64,000 nt of DNA from Agrococcus baldri (GTDB lineage: Bacteria > Actinomycetota > Actinomycetes > Actinomycetales > Microbacteriaceae), in NCBI GenBank assembly GCA_900114805.1, contig FOZN01000004.1, positions 186,001 to 250,000 of the forward strand. The letters run 5' to 3'. The notes under the pieces are model-generated. The model was not told where the DNA came from and did no database searches. It saw only the letters and a list, made by a program, of their open reading frames with translations. Of this stretch, positions 9,255 through 17,677 are shown piece by piece (within the stretch, counting starts at the first letter, position 1; each line of letters starts with the position of its first letter). The translations under genes and the position numbers were made by a program.

Positions 9255-9785
9255 ATGAGCGACGCAGATGCGAGGACCCCGGCCGGCGAGCCCGACCTGA
9301 CGGCCGCAGCGGCCATGTGGGATGCCTATGCGGCGGCCCATCCGCAGGCGGTCGCGAGCGGCGCCGAGCACACCGTGGAGCGGTTCGGCGACTCCGAGCA
9401 GCTCGCCGACGCGCTGCTCGAGATCGTGCTGAGCGGCCGCAAGCGCGCGACCGCCGAGCTGGTCTCGGAGTTCCTCGCCGCCGGTGAGCAGCTGCCGCGC
9501 GTCGGCTCGCACTGGATCGCCTGCGACGGCCGTGGCGCACCGCGCATCGTCATCCGCAGCACCGAGCTGCGCGTCGGGCCCTTCGGCAGTGTCGACGCCG
9601 CCTTCGCCGCCGACGAGGGGGAGGACGACGGCTCCCTCGCGTCGTGGCAGGACGAGCACCGCCGCTACTGGCAGCGCACCACCGCCGCACGCGGTGCGAC
9701 CTGGAACGAGCAGGACGAGATCGTCTTCGAGCGCTTCGCGGTGGTGTGGCCGCCCGAGCTCGCGGACGGAGCCGTCCGCGGCTGA
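9255..9785 (+). CDS. ASCH domain protein
   Basis: About 176 residues with the ASCH fold pattern: LEIVLSGRKRATAELV (G-K/R-K-x-x motif), LPRVGSHWIACDGRGAPRIVIRST, then FAADEGEDDGSLASWQDEHRRYW and ATWNEQDEIVFERFAVVWP. ASCH proteins are PUA-like and thought to bind RNA; specific role unknown. ATG 9246 nine bases upstream is an equally possible start; no ribosome-binding site is clear for either, and a CACGAT box precedes ATG 9255 by seven bases. Confidence 0.82.
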   Translation: MSDADARTPAGEPDLTAAAAMWDAYAAAHPQAVASGAEHTVERFGDSEQLADALLEIVLSGRKRATAELVSEFLAAGEQLPRVGSHWIACDGRGAPRIVIRSTELRVGPFGSVDAAFAADEGEDDGSLASWQDEHRRYWQRTTAARGATWNEQDEIVFERFAVVWPPELADGAVRG

Positions 9786-9795
9786 GGCGGCTCCG

Positions 9796-10620
9796 CTACT
9801 GCCGCAGCGGCGAGGGCCGCACGGTGAGCGTCTGCAGCGCGAAGCCGACGTGCCCGCGCTCGTCGTGCAGCGCGGTGTGGGTGATGCCCTGGCCGGCGGG
9901 GCCGAACGAGACGGTCGTTTCGTAGCCGACCCAGGCACCCTCGGGCTCGCGGTGCAGGTGGATCGTCAGATCGAGGTTGGGGAACATCCACGCGTCCGGC
10001 TGCTCGCGCACGGCGATGCCGTTCGCGCCGTCGATGAGGCCGATCCAGGCCGCGATGTGCTCGTAGGCCTCGCCGGCGACGAGCGGATGCGCGGTGCGCT
10101 GCCAGCCGCGGTTGCGGCCGGGTGCGCGGGAGCCGTCCTCGCGGAACTCGACCGAGTGCACGTAGCCGCCGCCCCAGCCCTTGGCGAAGTCGGAGGCCTG
10201 CATCGCCGCGGGTGCCGGCAGCGGCTCGGCGTCGCCGCCCGCGACCGCCGCGGTGTCGACCGCAACGCTGTGCCAGGCGCGCGCGACGGCGACGTCGCGA
10301 CCGGCGATGGATGCGGTCGCCTCGGTGAGCTCGATCGTGCGACCCGGGCGCCGGGTCTCGACCCGCACCGTCGTCTCCTCGAGCGCGAGGAAGCCGAGGA
10401 TGTCGAAGGTCATGCGCGAGAGTCGCAGCGGCGCGGCCTCACCCGCGTGCCGCTCGATGCGATGCGCCTCGATCGCGTGCGTCAACAGCCCGCCGAGCGG
10501 CGCGAAGTGCATCTCGCCCGGCTGCCAGGCGCCCTCGGCCGCCGCGGTCGGCGCATAGCGGCCCTCGCCGTGCGCGACGAAGTACGGATCGGGGGCGGCG
10601 GCAGCGGCATCAGCGGGCAT
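9796..10620 (-). CDS. acyl-CoA thioesterase-like (hotdog fold) protein
   Basis: 274 residues from ATG 10620 (MPADAAAAAPDPYF). Resembles the TesB-like acyl-CoA thioesterase group: APLGGLLTHAIEAH early, LSRMTFDILGFLALEETTVRVETRRPGRTIELTEATAS, and a C-terminal second hotdog half (DLTIHLHREPEGAWVGYETTVSFGPAGQGITHTALHD). Likely hydrolyses an acyl thioester; substrate unknown. The frame stays open to 10746 but residues before 10620 are cysteine-rich shadow sequence of the neighbouring gene. Confidence 0.8.
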   Translation of the reverse strand: MPADAAAAAPDPYFVAHGEGRYAPTAAAEGAWQPGEMHFAPLGGLLTHAIEAHRIERHAGEAAPLRLSRMTFDILGFLALEETTVRVETRRPGRTIELTEATASIAGRDVAVARAWHSVAVDTAAVAGGDAEPLPAPAAMQASDFAKGWGGGYVHSVEFREDGSRAPGRNRGWQRTAHPLVAGEAYEHIAAWIGLIDGANGIAVREQPDAWMFPNLDLTIHLHREPEGAWVGYETTVSFGPAGQGITHTALHDERGHVGFALQTLTVRPSPLRQ

Positions 10621-10672
10621 GGCTCCGATCCTGCCAGCGAATGGGCAGCGGTCCGTGCGCACCGACGTTCGG

Positions 10673-11200
10673 CTACGCGCCTTGGGGCGGGTGCAGCAGC
10701 AGGTCGGCGAGGTCGTCGAGGTAGCGCTCGAGCAACACGGGCGCATCGCGGCCCCACCGTGCCCACGCCTGCCCGTCCTTCACGAACAGCGGTCCGGAGG
10801 CGCCGATGAGCGTCTCGTCGACCGCGATCGGCGTGATGCCGTGGTTGACCGACTCGCCCATCGGGAAGCCGCCGACGAGCGCTGCCGCCCGGTACGCCCG
10901 GCGGGTCTCGACGGATGCGGTGTGATGCTGCGGGCGGCCGGGCTCGGCCACGCGGGTGGAGATGCCCGTCGCCCAGACCGCGCCGTCCCTCTGCAGCAGC
11001 AGGGAACCCATCCGCCATGCCCGACCGAGGGGGCGCATCGTCGGCCGGCGCTGGATCATGCCCAGCAGCGGCTTCGGCTCGTCGTAGCGGGCGAGCGCCT
11101 CGTCACGGGCGCCGGCAGCGGCGAGTCGCTCGGCGGTCGCGCGCAGGAGCGCCGCGGCGTGCTCGATCGCCGCGGCGTCCGCCGCTGCTGGGTGGCTCAC
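10673..11200 (-). CDS. hypothetical protein
   Basis: 175 residues, start ATG 11200 six bases after the kinase stop on the same strand, so likely cotranscribed with it. No family recognised. It is soluble-looking with a helical Ala-rich N terminus and a mixed C-terminal half (GRAWRMGSLLLQRDGAVWATG.. VNHGITPIAVDETLIGASGPLFVKDGQAWARWGRD). No membrane segment or signal peptide. Confidence 0.65.
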   Translation of the reverse strand: MSHPAAADAAAIEHAAALLRATAERLAAAGARDEALARYDEPKPLLGMIQRRPTMRPLGRAWRMGSLLLQRDGAVWATGISTRVAEPGRPQHHTASVETRRAYRAAALVGGFPMGESVNHGITPIAVDETLIGASGPLFVKDGQAWARWGRDAPVLLERYLDDLADLLLHPPQGA

Positions 11201-11205
11201 GTCGC

Positions 11206-12750
11206 TCAGCTGCTGCTGGTCTCTTCCGGCGGAGCCGGCATGCCTGACGGGGCTGGAGACGTCTCGGTGGGCGCGGGCGGCGGCGGCGCCGACTGGGTGG
11301 GCGCAGGCTCGGCGGGGGCGGTCTCGGCGGGGGCGGTCTCGGCAGGGGCGGTCTCCGCCGGCGCCGTCTCCGCGGGAGCGGTCTCGGCGGGTGCGGTCTC
11401 CGGCGGCGCTGGAGCCGGCTCGTCGTCGGTGACGACGGGGGTCGTCGTGCCGGTGGTCGGCGTCGGGGTGGGGGGCGCCGAGGTCTCGGTGACGAGGTCG
11501 GCGGGGGCCTGCGAGACCTCGGGCACGTCGGCCGTGCCCGACTGGGGGAGCCCGATGCCCTGCATCGCGAAGACCGCGACGGCGGCCACGATCGCCAGGG
11601 CCGCGGCCACGCTGCCGGCGACGACCCAGTTGCGCCGAGGCCGGCGGCCGGTCGGCACGGCGAATTCCTTGGTGTCGCCGTGGTCGTCGTCGTTGTCGGC
11701 GAGCGACGGGGCCGCGGCGACGGGTCGGGCGGCGCTGGCGGCAGTCGCTTCTGGCACAGCGCCGGCGCCGGCGATGTCGGTGGCGACCAGGCCGGTGGCG
11801 GTCGCGCCAGTTGCACCTGCGCCGGTCGCCGCTGTGCCGAGCGCCGCGGCTCCGGCCGCCGGCGCAGCAGCGGGCGCCGGCTGGTCGCGCGGCGGCACTA
11901 CCGGCAGCTCCTCCGCGGTCGCCGCGAGCCGCTGGAGCACCGCCTTGGCCGTGGGGCGGGAGTCGGGGTCGCGGGCGGTCATCGCCGTGAGCAGCGACTT
12001 CCAGTGGTAGCCGATCTCACCGGGCACCTGCGGGTCGCGGGCCTGCCGGGCGCTCAGCGACTCCATCAGCGGTCCGGGGTACTCGCGGTGGCCCGTGATG
12101 GCCTCGAGCAGCACGAGGCCGAGCGAGTAGACGTCCGACGCGGGTCCGACGCGCCCGCCGGCGGCCTGCTCCGGGCTCAGGTAGGCGGCGGTGCCGAGCA
12201 CGGTGCCGGTATCGGTCAGCCGGTCGCCGTCGATGATGGCCGCGATGCCGAAGTCGGCGAGCTTCGCGGTGAACTCGTGCCCCGGCACGAGCGAGGGCGC
12301 CAGCAGGATGTTGGCGGGCTTGATGTCGCGGTGCACGACGCCGTGCGCGTGCACGACGACGAGCGCCTCGATCATGTCCTGCGCCATGTGCGCGAGGTCG
12401 ATCGGCGCGATCGGCCCTGCTGCGGCGCGCATGCCGAGGGTCGGTCCGTCGACGAGCTCCATCACCAGGTAGGTCACGGGGCGCGCCTCGAGCACGGCGG
12501 TGCCCGCGTCGAACAGCGTCACGAGCGCGCGATGGCTCAGGGTGGCGAGCAGGTCGATCTCCGCGCCGATGCGCTCGAGCTCCACCGGCTCCGCCGACGT
12601 TCGGATGAGTGCCTTCACGGCGACCTCGCGGCCGAGCGTCTCGTCGACGGCTCGGTGCACGAAGGACATGCCGCCGGCACCCAGCAGCGAGCCGATGCGG
12701 TACCGGTCGGCGAGGAGCGCTCCGGGCGTGAGCGGATCGACTCCCTGCAC
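11206..12750 (-). CDS. membrane Ser/Thr protein kinase
   Basis: 514 residues from GTG 12750, which has GGAGGG five bases upstream. Complete Hanks-type kinase domain (about 12-280): glycine loop GAGGMSFV (24-31), Lys46, HRDIKPAN (140-147), DFG (166-168), LSPEQ (191-195). An Ala-rich linker follows, then one membrane segment (about 374-397) and a Pro/Ala/Glu/Thr-rich outer tail containing six APAET units, instead of PASTA domains. Likely a receptor-type kinase. An earlier frame start at 12828 has no ribosome-binding site. Confidence 0.92.
   Translation of the reverse strand: MQGVDPLTPGALLADRYRIGSLLGAGGMSFVHRAVDETLGREVAVKALIRTSAEPVELERIGAEIDLLATLSHRALVTLFDAGTAVLEARPVTYLVMELVDGPTLGMRAAAGPIAPIDLAHMAQDMIEALVVVHAHGVVHRDIKPANILLAPSLVPGHEFTAKLADFGIAAIIDGDRLTDTGTVLGTAAYLSPEQAAGGRVGPASDVYSLGLVLLEAITGHREYPGPLMESLSARQARDPQVPGEIGYHWKSLLTAMTARDPDSRPTAKAVLQRLAATAEELPVVPPRDQPAPAAAPAAGAAALGTAATGAGATGATATGLVATDIAGAGAVPEATAASAARPVAAAPSLADNDDDHGDTKEFAVPTGRRPRRNWVVAGSVAAALAIVAAVAVFAMQGIGLPQSGTADVPEVSQAPADLVTETSAPPTPTPTTGTTTPVVTDDEPAPAPPETAPAETAPAETAPAETAPAETAPAETAPAEPAPTQSAPPPPAPTETSPAPSGMPAPPEETSSS
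11311..11400 (-). repeat. 15-bp tandem repeat, six copies, inside kinase gene
   Basis: Six consecutive 15-base units (plus-strand consensus GGCGGGGGCGGTCTC) encode repeated Ala-Pro-Ala-Glu-Thr in the extracytoplasmic tail of the kinase. The unit is also seen in degraded form on both sides. Copy number is likely variable by slippage. Confidence 0.85.
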
Positions 12751-12865
12751 GATGTCCCTCCAGGTCTTCGGCGCAGTGCTGCCGTTGTACCCCAAGCGTA
12801 CCCATGCAAGCCTGGGGCCCGGCCCCACACCGGCCGATGCCGGCTCAGCACCGGTGGATGCCGGC

Positions 12866-13384
12866 TCAGCGCGGTGTCGGCACGAGCGTCACCTCGCGCA
12901 GCGCTCCCGCCTCGGCCTCCAACGTCATCACGGTGCCGACCGGCTGGCGGCGGCGGTCGGTGGGCGAACCGGGATTGAGCAGGCGCAGCCCCGACGGGGA
13001 GACGCTGTCCCAGGGGATGTGGGAGTGCCCGAACACGAGCACGTCGGCCGGCTGCTCGGATGCCGGCCCGAAGCGCGCGTCGCACCGGCGCTCGCGCCCG
13101 GCGGCGCTGCCGGTCTCGTGCACCACGGCGAAGCGCACGCCCTCGACCTCGACGCGCGCGAGACCGCCGAGCCGCTGCCAGAGCTCGGGACCGTCGTTGT
13201 TGCCCGCGACGGCCACGAGCCGGCGAGCCCGGACCTCGAGCGCATCCAGCAGCGCGACATCGACCCAGTCGCCGGCGTGGATGACGAGATCGGCCTCGTC
13301 CACCATCCGCCACACCTGCTCCTGCAGCGCCTTCGCGCGCACCGGCAGGTGGGTGTCGCTCAGCAGCAGCACGCGAGCGCTCAC
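12866..13384 (-). CDS. YfcE/MJ0936-type metallophosphoesterase
   Basis: 172 residues from GTG 13384. Calcineurin-like phosphoesterase motifs: LLLSDTHLP near the N terminus, HAGDWVD, GNNDG, VVHETG and FGHSHIP followed by LLNPGSPTDRR. This is the compact YfcE-type domain that hydrolyses phosphodiesters with two metal ions; physiological substrate unknown. Start overlaps the stop of the RES-domain gene by GTGA. Last gene of a four-gene coupled chain; the kinase gene follows after about 115 bases containing a GGGGC-CCG-GCCCC hairpin. Confidence 0.88.
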   Translation of the reverse strand: MSARVLLLSDTHLPVRAKALQEQVWRMVDEADLVIHAGDWVDVALLDALEVRARRLVAVAGNNDGPELWQRLGGLARVEVEGVRFAVVHETGSAAGRERRCDARFGPASEQPADVLVFGHSHIPWDSVSPSGLRLLNPGSPTDRRRQPVGTVMTLEAEAGALREVTLVPTPR

Positions 13385-13890
13385 CCGCGCCCACCGGCCA
13401 TCGTCACCACCGGAGCACCGGGGCGGTTCCAGTCGAACAGCGCCAGATGCCACAGGCCGGGGCGCTTGCGCGAGGGGTCGATGAGACCGCGGGCACCGAG
13501 CTCGACCAGCCGATCGCGCACACCCCACGACGGCGGCTCCGCACCGGCGCGCACCGCCGCCTGCCACGGCGCGGTCGCATCGGCCAGCTCGATGCCGGCA
13601 GCCTCGAGCGCAGCCGCGTCCCGCAGATCGACGATGCCCGACGCATCCACGTCGATCTCGACCACCACGAGCTTGCTGCTGCGGGCATCCGCGTGCGCCT
13701 CGAGCGCGGCGGCGACCCCCTCGCGGGAGGCGCTGAGGTACAGCGTCGGCGAGGACGCCCGGGAGTAGCGGCCCGCGGTTCGCGAGCCTTCGAGCGCCGA
13801 GTCGAGATGCGCGGGGTCGACGGCCCGGTAGCAGCGGCCCGTGACGCGCGAGGTGAGCGCGTCGATGCGCACGACCGCGGGGCCGGTCAC
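13381..13890 (-). CDS. RES domain protein
   Basis: 169 residues. RES-family pattern: RCYRAVDP near the N terminus, the central GRYSRASSPTLYLSASREGVAAALEAH, then LVVVEIDVDASGIVDLRD. RES proteins include the NAD-degrading toxins of Xre(MbcA/ParS)-RES systems. No Xre/MbcA-type antitoxin gene lies beside it, so it may be a non-toxin member. GTG start overlaps the SDR stop (GTGA) and its own stop overlaps the phosphoesterase start (GTGA). Confidence 0.8.
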   Translation of the reverse strand: MTGPAVVRIDALTSRVTGRCYRAVDPAHLDSALEGSRTAGRYSRASSPTLYLSASREGVAAALEAHADARSSKLVVVEIDVDASGIVDLRDAAALEAAGIELADATAPWQAAVRAGAEPPSWGVRDRLVELGARGLIDPSRKRPGLWHLALFDWNRPGAPVVTMAGGRG

Positions 13891-14735
13891 CGCGCGCCCC
13901 GCAGCCAGGGCGCGACGCGCGCCTCGCTGCGCTCCCAGAGGCGGTCGACGAGCACGTCGGCGTGCACGAGCGGGTTCGTCTGCGACGGGGTTGCGGGGGT
14001 GGTCTCGGCGTAGAAGGTGCCCGGCTGCCAGGTGGTGCCGGGGGTGCCCTCGACGAAGTGCCGCAGGTGCTCGCCGCCCTGCTCGGGGCTGATGAGCAGC
14101 AGCCGCGCGAGCGGCGTGCGGTAGACGAGGCGCAGGATGCTGGTGGAGCCGGTGGCGAAGCCGGTGCGCACGTTGCCGGGGTCGAAGGCGACGGGGCGGA
14201 TGCCGGCGTCGCCGTAGCGCGCCAGCAGGCCACGGGCGTGCAGGACGTTCGCCAGCTTCGCATTGCCGTAGGCGCGGTTGGAGCTGTACGAACGCTCGGT
14301 GTCGAGGTCGTCGACATCGAAGCGGGCGAGCAGCCGGGCAGCGGAGCTCGACGTGTTGACGACGATGCCGCTGCCCGCCTGCAGCTGCGGCAGCAGCAGC
14401 TGCGTGAGCAGGAACGGCGCCAGGTGGTTGACCTGGAAGGTGAGCTCGTTGCCGTCGGCGGTGACGGTGCGACGGCCGAGGAGGCCGCCGGCATTGTTGG
14501 CCAGCACGTCGATGCGGTCGGCGGCGCCGCGCAGCTCGTCGGCGAGCCGCGCCACCTCGTCGAGGCTCGAGTAGTCGGCGATGAAGCGCTCAGCACCCAG
14601 CGCATCCGCGACCGCTGCCGTCTTCTCGGGGGAGCGGCCCACCAGCAGCAGCCGATGCCCCACCCGCGCCAGCTGCCGCGCCGCGGCCGCGCCGATGCCG
14701 TCGGAGGCGCCGGTGAGCACGATCGTGCGCGTCAC
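13887..14735 (-). CDS. short-chain dehydrogenase/reductase
   Basis: 282 residues from GTG 14735. Classical SDR features: nucleotide motif TGASDGIG, NNAGG, catalytic-type Ser in NTSSSAA and an AYGNAKLAN segment in place of the usual YxxxK (Tyr and Lys retained). Similar to retinol-dehydrogenase-type SDRs; substrate unknown. Second gene of the four-gene GTGA chain. The much longer open frame reaching 16127 on this strand is the shadow of the plus-strand reductase gene. Confidence 0.88.
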   Translation of the reverse strand: MTRTIVLTGASDGIGAAAARQLARVGHRLLLVGRSPEKTAAVADALGAERFIADYSSLDEVARLADELRGAADRIDVLANNAGGLLGRRTVTADGNELTFQVNHLAPFLLTQLLLPQLQAGSGIVVNTSSSAARLLARFDVDDLDTERSYSSNRAYGNAKLANVLHARGLLARYGDAGIRPVAFDPGNVRTGFATGSTSILRLVYRTPLARLLLISPEQGGEHLRHFVEGTPGTTWQPGTFYAETTPATPSQTNPLVHADVLVDRLWERSEARVAPWLRGAR

Positions 14736-14938
14736 GGGCGTCGCTGCATTCGCTCGTTGCCGTGCTTGTAGTTGCCGGTCACGCGCGCCATCAGCTGCTG
14801 CCGGTCGCCGCACTCGACATCCCGCAGGAACTTCGCCGCCGCCGCCTTGCGCAGGGTCGACGCGAGCGTGCCGTGGTGCCGGATCTCCACGCGATCGTCT
14901 CGCGCCGTGTACTCGAACCCCTCTGGTGCGCCAGCCAT
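14732..14938 (-). CDS. small conserved-looking hypothetical protein (68 aa)
   Basis: 68 residues from ATG 14938 (MAGAPEGFEYTARDD...). Charged, soluble, ending in a helix (STLRKAAAAKFLRDVECGDRQQLMARVTGNYKHGNER). No family assigned. ATGs at 14950 and 14968 are alternative starts; none has a clear ribosome-binding site. Its stop overlaps the SDR start (GTGA), placing it first in the chain that includes the RES gene. Confidence 0.65.
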   Translation of the reverse strand: MAGAPEGFEYTARDDRVEIRHHGTLASTLRKAAAAKFLRDVECGDRQQLMARVTGNYKHGNERMQRRP

Positions 14939-15031
14939 GCGCACCAGCATGCCAGCGCACGCGCGCATCGTGCCGAGACCAGCCGCTCACCTGCCAGCCG
15001 GCTCGGAGAAGACCGGAGGACGATGAGCGGC

Positions 15032-16252
15032 ATGGCTGACCGCGAATTCGACCTGACACTGTTCGGCGCGAGCGGCTTCGTGGGGCGGCTGGTGGCCGAG
15101 CACCTCGCGCGCACCGCACCGGCGGGCCTCCGCATCGCGCTGGCGGGCCGGTCGCAGGAGCGGCTCGCGCGCGTGCGGGCCGAGCTGCCCGGTGCCGCCG
15201 CCGACTGGCCGCTGGTGCTGGCCGACAGCGACGACCGCGCGAGCCTGCGAGCCCTGGCGACGCGCACCCGCGTGGTGGTGAGCACGGTCGGCCCCTACCT
15301 GCGGCACGGCATCCCGCTGGTGGAGGCCTGCGCGGAGCTCGGCACCGACTACGCCGACCTGAGCGGCGAGGTGCTGTTCGTGCGCGAGATCGTCTATCGC
15401 TGCCACGATGCGGCGGTGGCGAGCGGTGCGCGCATCGTGGTGTCGTGCGGCTTCGACGCGGTGCCCTCCGACCTCGCGGTGCACCTGCTGCACGAGCGCG
15501 CGCTCGCCGACGGCGCGGGGGCGCTGACCGACACGACGCTGCGGGTGCGGCGCCTCGCGGGCGGGCTGAGCGGCGGCACGATCGATTCGATGCGGCTGCA
15601 GCTCGCGAGGATGCGCGGGGACCGATCGGCGCAGCGGATCGTCTCCGACCCTGCGGCGCTGAGCGGCGGGCGGGAGGCCGCCCCCGGCCAGCCGGATCTC
15701 TGGCGGCACTTCGCTGACGACGAGACGGGCACGTGGAACGCCCCGTTCGTGATGGCCGGCTACAACACGAGGCTGGTGCGGCGATCGGATGCCCTGCTCG
15801 GCGGAGCCTACGGCGCGAGGTTCCGCTACCGCGAGGTCGTGCCCACCGGCCGCGGCCTGCGGGGGAGGGCGCGGGCGGCGCTGCTCGCGGCGGGCTTGCG
15901 AGCGGCGATGGCGGGCATGGCGACGCCGGGCATCCGCGACGTCCTCGATCAGCTGCTCCCTGCACCAGGGGAGGGTCCGTCCGCCGAGCGGCGCAGGACA
16001 GGATCGTTCGTGATGGAGACGCGCACCCGCACCGAGCACGGGCGCCGATACACGGCGACCGTCGCCGCAGAGGGCGATCCCGGGTATGCCGCGACCTCGG
16101 TGATGCTGGGCCAGGCCGGTCTCGCACTCGCTGTCGACGCCGAGCGCTGCAGCGAGCAGGGCGGCGTGCTCACGCCGGCGGTGGCGCTGGGCGGGGTGCT
16201 CGCGGAGAGGCTGTGCGCGCAGGGCTTCACGCTCGAGGTGCACGAGGTCTGA
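15032..16252 (+). CDS. saccharopine dehydrogenase-like / trans-acting enoyl reductase family protein
   Basis: About 406 residues. Rossmann N terminus FDLTLFGASGFVGRLVAEHLA, followed by LAGRSQERLARV, VVSTVGPYLRHG, YADLSGEV and GFDAVPSDL, the pattern of the saccharopine-dehydrogenase-like family that includes mycobacterial trans-acting enoyl reductase. NAD(P)-linked reductase of unknown substrate. GGAGGA sits at 15015-15020; ATG 15032 gives 11-base spacing while ATG 15023 gives only 2, so 15032 is preferred. Divergent from the 68-aa protein chain. Confidence 0.85.
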   Translation: MADREFDLTLFGASGFVGRLVAEHLARTAPAGLRIALAGRSQERLARVRAELPGAAADWPLVLADSDDRASLRALATRTRVVVSTVGPYLRHGIPLVEACAELGTDYADLSGEVLFVREIVYRCHDAAVASGARIVVSCGFDAVPSDLAVHLLHERALADGAGALTDTTLRVRRLAGGLSGGTIDSMRLQLARMRGDRSAQRIVSDPAALSGGREAAPGQPDLWRHFADDETGTWNAPFVMAGYNTRLVRRSDALLGGAYGARFRYREVVPTGRGLRGRARAALLAAGLRAAMAGMATPGIRDVLDQLLPAPGEGPSAERRRTGSFVMETRTRTEHGRRYTATVAAEGDPGYAATSVMLGQAGLALAVDAERCSEQGGVLTPAVALGGVLAERLCAQGFTLEVHEV

Positions 16253-16275
16253 GCGCACCGGGCATGATGGCAGGT

Positions 16276-17592
16276 ATGGCAGCCGAGCAGCGAGTGACGC
16301 ACTGGAGCACCAGCGCGATGTGGTGGCACGTGTACCCGCTGGGCTTCACGGGCGCTCCCATCCGCGACGCGCACGGCGACGAGGTCGTGCACCGGCTGCC
16401 GCGCATCGAGGCATGGCTCGACCATGTGCTCGAGCTCGGCCTCAACGGCATCGCGCTGGGCCCCATCTTCGCCAGCAGCACGCACGGCTACGACACGGTC
16501 GACCATTTCGCGCTCGACCCGCGGCTGGGCGACGACGCCGATCTCGACCGGCTGATCGCGGCGGCGCACGAGCGCGGCATCCGCGTGCTGCTCGACGGCG
16601 TCTTCAACCACGTGGGACGCGAGCACCCGGCCTTCGCCGCCGCGCAGGCAGACGCGCGCGCGCCCGAGGCGGCGCTGTTCCGGCTCGGCGAGGGCGGCGA
16701 GGCAGAGGTCTTCGAGGGCCACGGTGCGCTCGTCGAGCTCGACCACACCTCGCCCGCGACCGCGCAGCTGGTGGTCGACGTGATGCGGCACTGGCTCGAG
16801 CGCGGCGTCGACGGCTGGCGGCTCGATGCCGCCTACGCCGTGCCCGCCGACTTCTGGGCCCGCGTGCTGCCGCAGGTGCGCGAGCATCACCCGGATGCCT
16901 GGTTCCTGGGCGAGGTGATCCACGGCGACTACTCGGGCTTCGCCGCCGAGTCGACCATCGACAGCCTCACGCAGTACGAGCTGTGGCAGGGCATCTGGCA
17001 CGCCATCGTCGACCGCAACCTGTTCGAGCTCGAGCACGCCATCGGCCGCGGCAACGAGCTGCTCGAGGCTTTCGTGCCCTACACGTTCCTCGGCAACCAC
17101 GACGTCACCCGCATCGCCTCGGCGGTCGGTGCCGAGCTCGTGCCGCACGCCCTCGCCGTACTCTGCACGGTCGCCGGGAGCCCTGCGATCTACGCCGGCG
17201 ACGAGTACGGCTGGCAGGCCGTCAAGGAGGAGCGCGAGGGCGGCGACGACGCGGTGCGGCCCGAGTTCCCGGCCGAGCCGGTCTCGCCCGACGACCTGGA
17301 CGCATCCGCTCGTCACCTGCTCGACGTGCACCGCGAGCTGCTGGCACTGCGTCGGCGCAACCCGTGGCTGACCACCGCGCGCACCGACGTGATCGAGGTG
17401 GCGAACACCTCGATGGTGCTGCGCACCGCGACGGGCGAGGCGGGACTCATCACCGCGCTGAACCTCGACGACGAGCCGGTGACGATGCCGGCGGCGGATG
17501 CGTCGTCGGTCGTCGCGGGGGAGTGCGAGCTGGCAGATGGTCGCCTCACGCTGCCGCCGCGCGGCTGGGCGGTGCTGGAGGTCGCGCGGTAG
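16276..17592 (+). CDS. alpha-amylase family (GH13) glycoside hydrolase
   Basis: 438 residues. GH13 regions are visible: LGLNGIALGPIF, DGVFNHVG, GWRLDAAYAVP (nucleophile Asp), WFLGEVIHG (acid/base Glu) and FLGNHDVTR. A small C-terminal beta domain (ALNLDDEPVTMP.. PPRGWAVLEV) closes the protein. No signal peptide, so it acts on cytoplasmic alpha-glucosides or trehalose-type substrates; exact specificity unresolved. Follows the reductase gene by 23 bases. A CATGAT box lies seven bases before the start and no ribosome-binding site is clear. Confidence 0.88.
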   Translation: MAAEQRVTHWSTSAMWWHVYPLGFTGAPIRDAHGDEVVHRLPRIEAWLDHVLELGLNGIALGPIFASSTHGYDTVDHFALDPRLGDDADLDRLIAAAHERGIRVLLDGVFNHVGREHPAFAAAQADARAPEAALFRLGEGGEAEVFEGHGALVELDHTSPATAQLVVDVMRHWLERGVDGWRLDAAYAVPADFWARVLPQVREHHPDAWFLGEVIHGDYSGFAAESTIDSLTQYELWQGIWHAIVDRNLFELEHAIGRGNELLEAFVPYTFLGNHDVTRIASAVGAELVPHALAVLCTVAGSPAIYAGDEYGWQAVKEEREGGDDAVRPEFPAEPVSPDDLDASARHLLDVHRELLALRRRNPWLTTARTDVIEVANTSMVLRTATGEAGLITALNLDDEPVTMPAADASSVVAGECELADGRLTLPPRGWAVLEVAR

Positions 17593-17677
17593 CACTTCGC
17601 GGCCGATTCGCGATGCGGATGGACGGAACGGCCGCTGCCGGGCATGCACTGTGCAGGATGACCCTGAGGAGGCAGCC

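Noticed and set aside
11311-11400. possible CRISPR-like array
   Set aside because: Tandem 15-base units with no spacers, in frame inside the kinase gene.
12780-12812. sigma-70-type promoter TTGCAT/TACAAC upstream of the kinase
   Set aside because: Spacer of only 14 bases is too short to call.
12866-14605. 579-codon open frame on the minus strand
   Set aside because: Only its last 172 codons (the phosphoesterase) are real; the rest is an out-of-frame shadow of the SDR and RES genes, rich in Arg/Ser/Pro as expected for GC-rich shadows.
13887-16127. 746-codon open frame on the minus strand
   Set aside because: Real only for the SDR (from GTG 14735); upstream part is antisense to the plus-strand reductase and has shadow composition.
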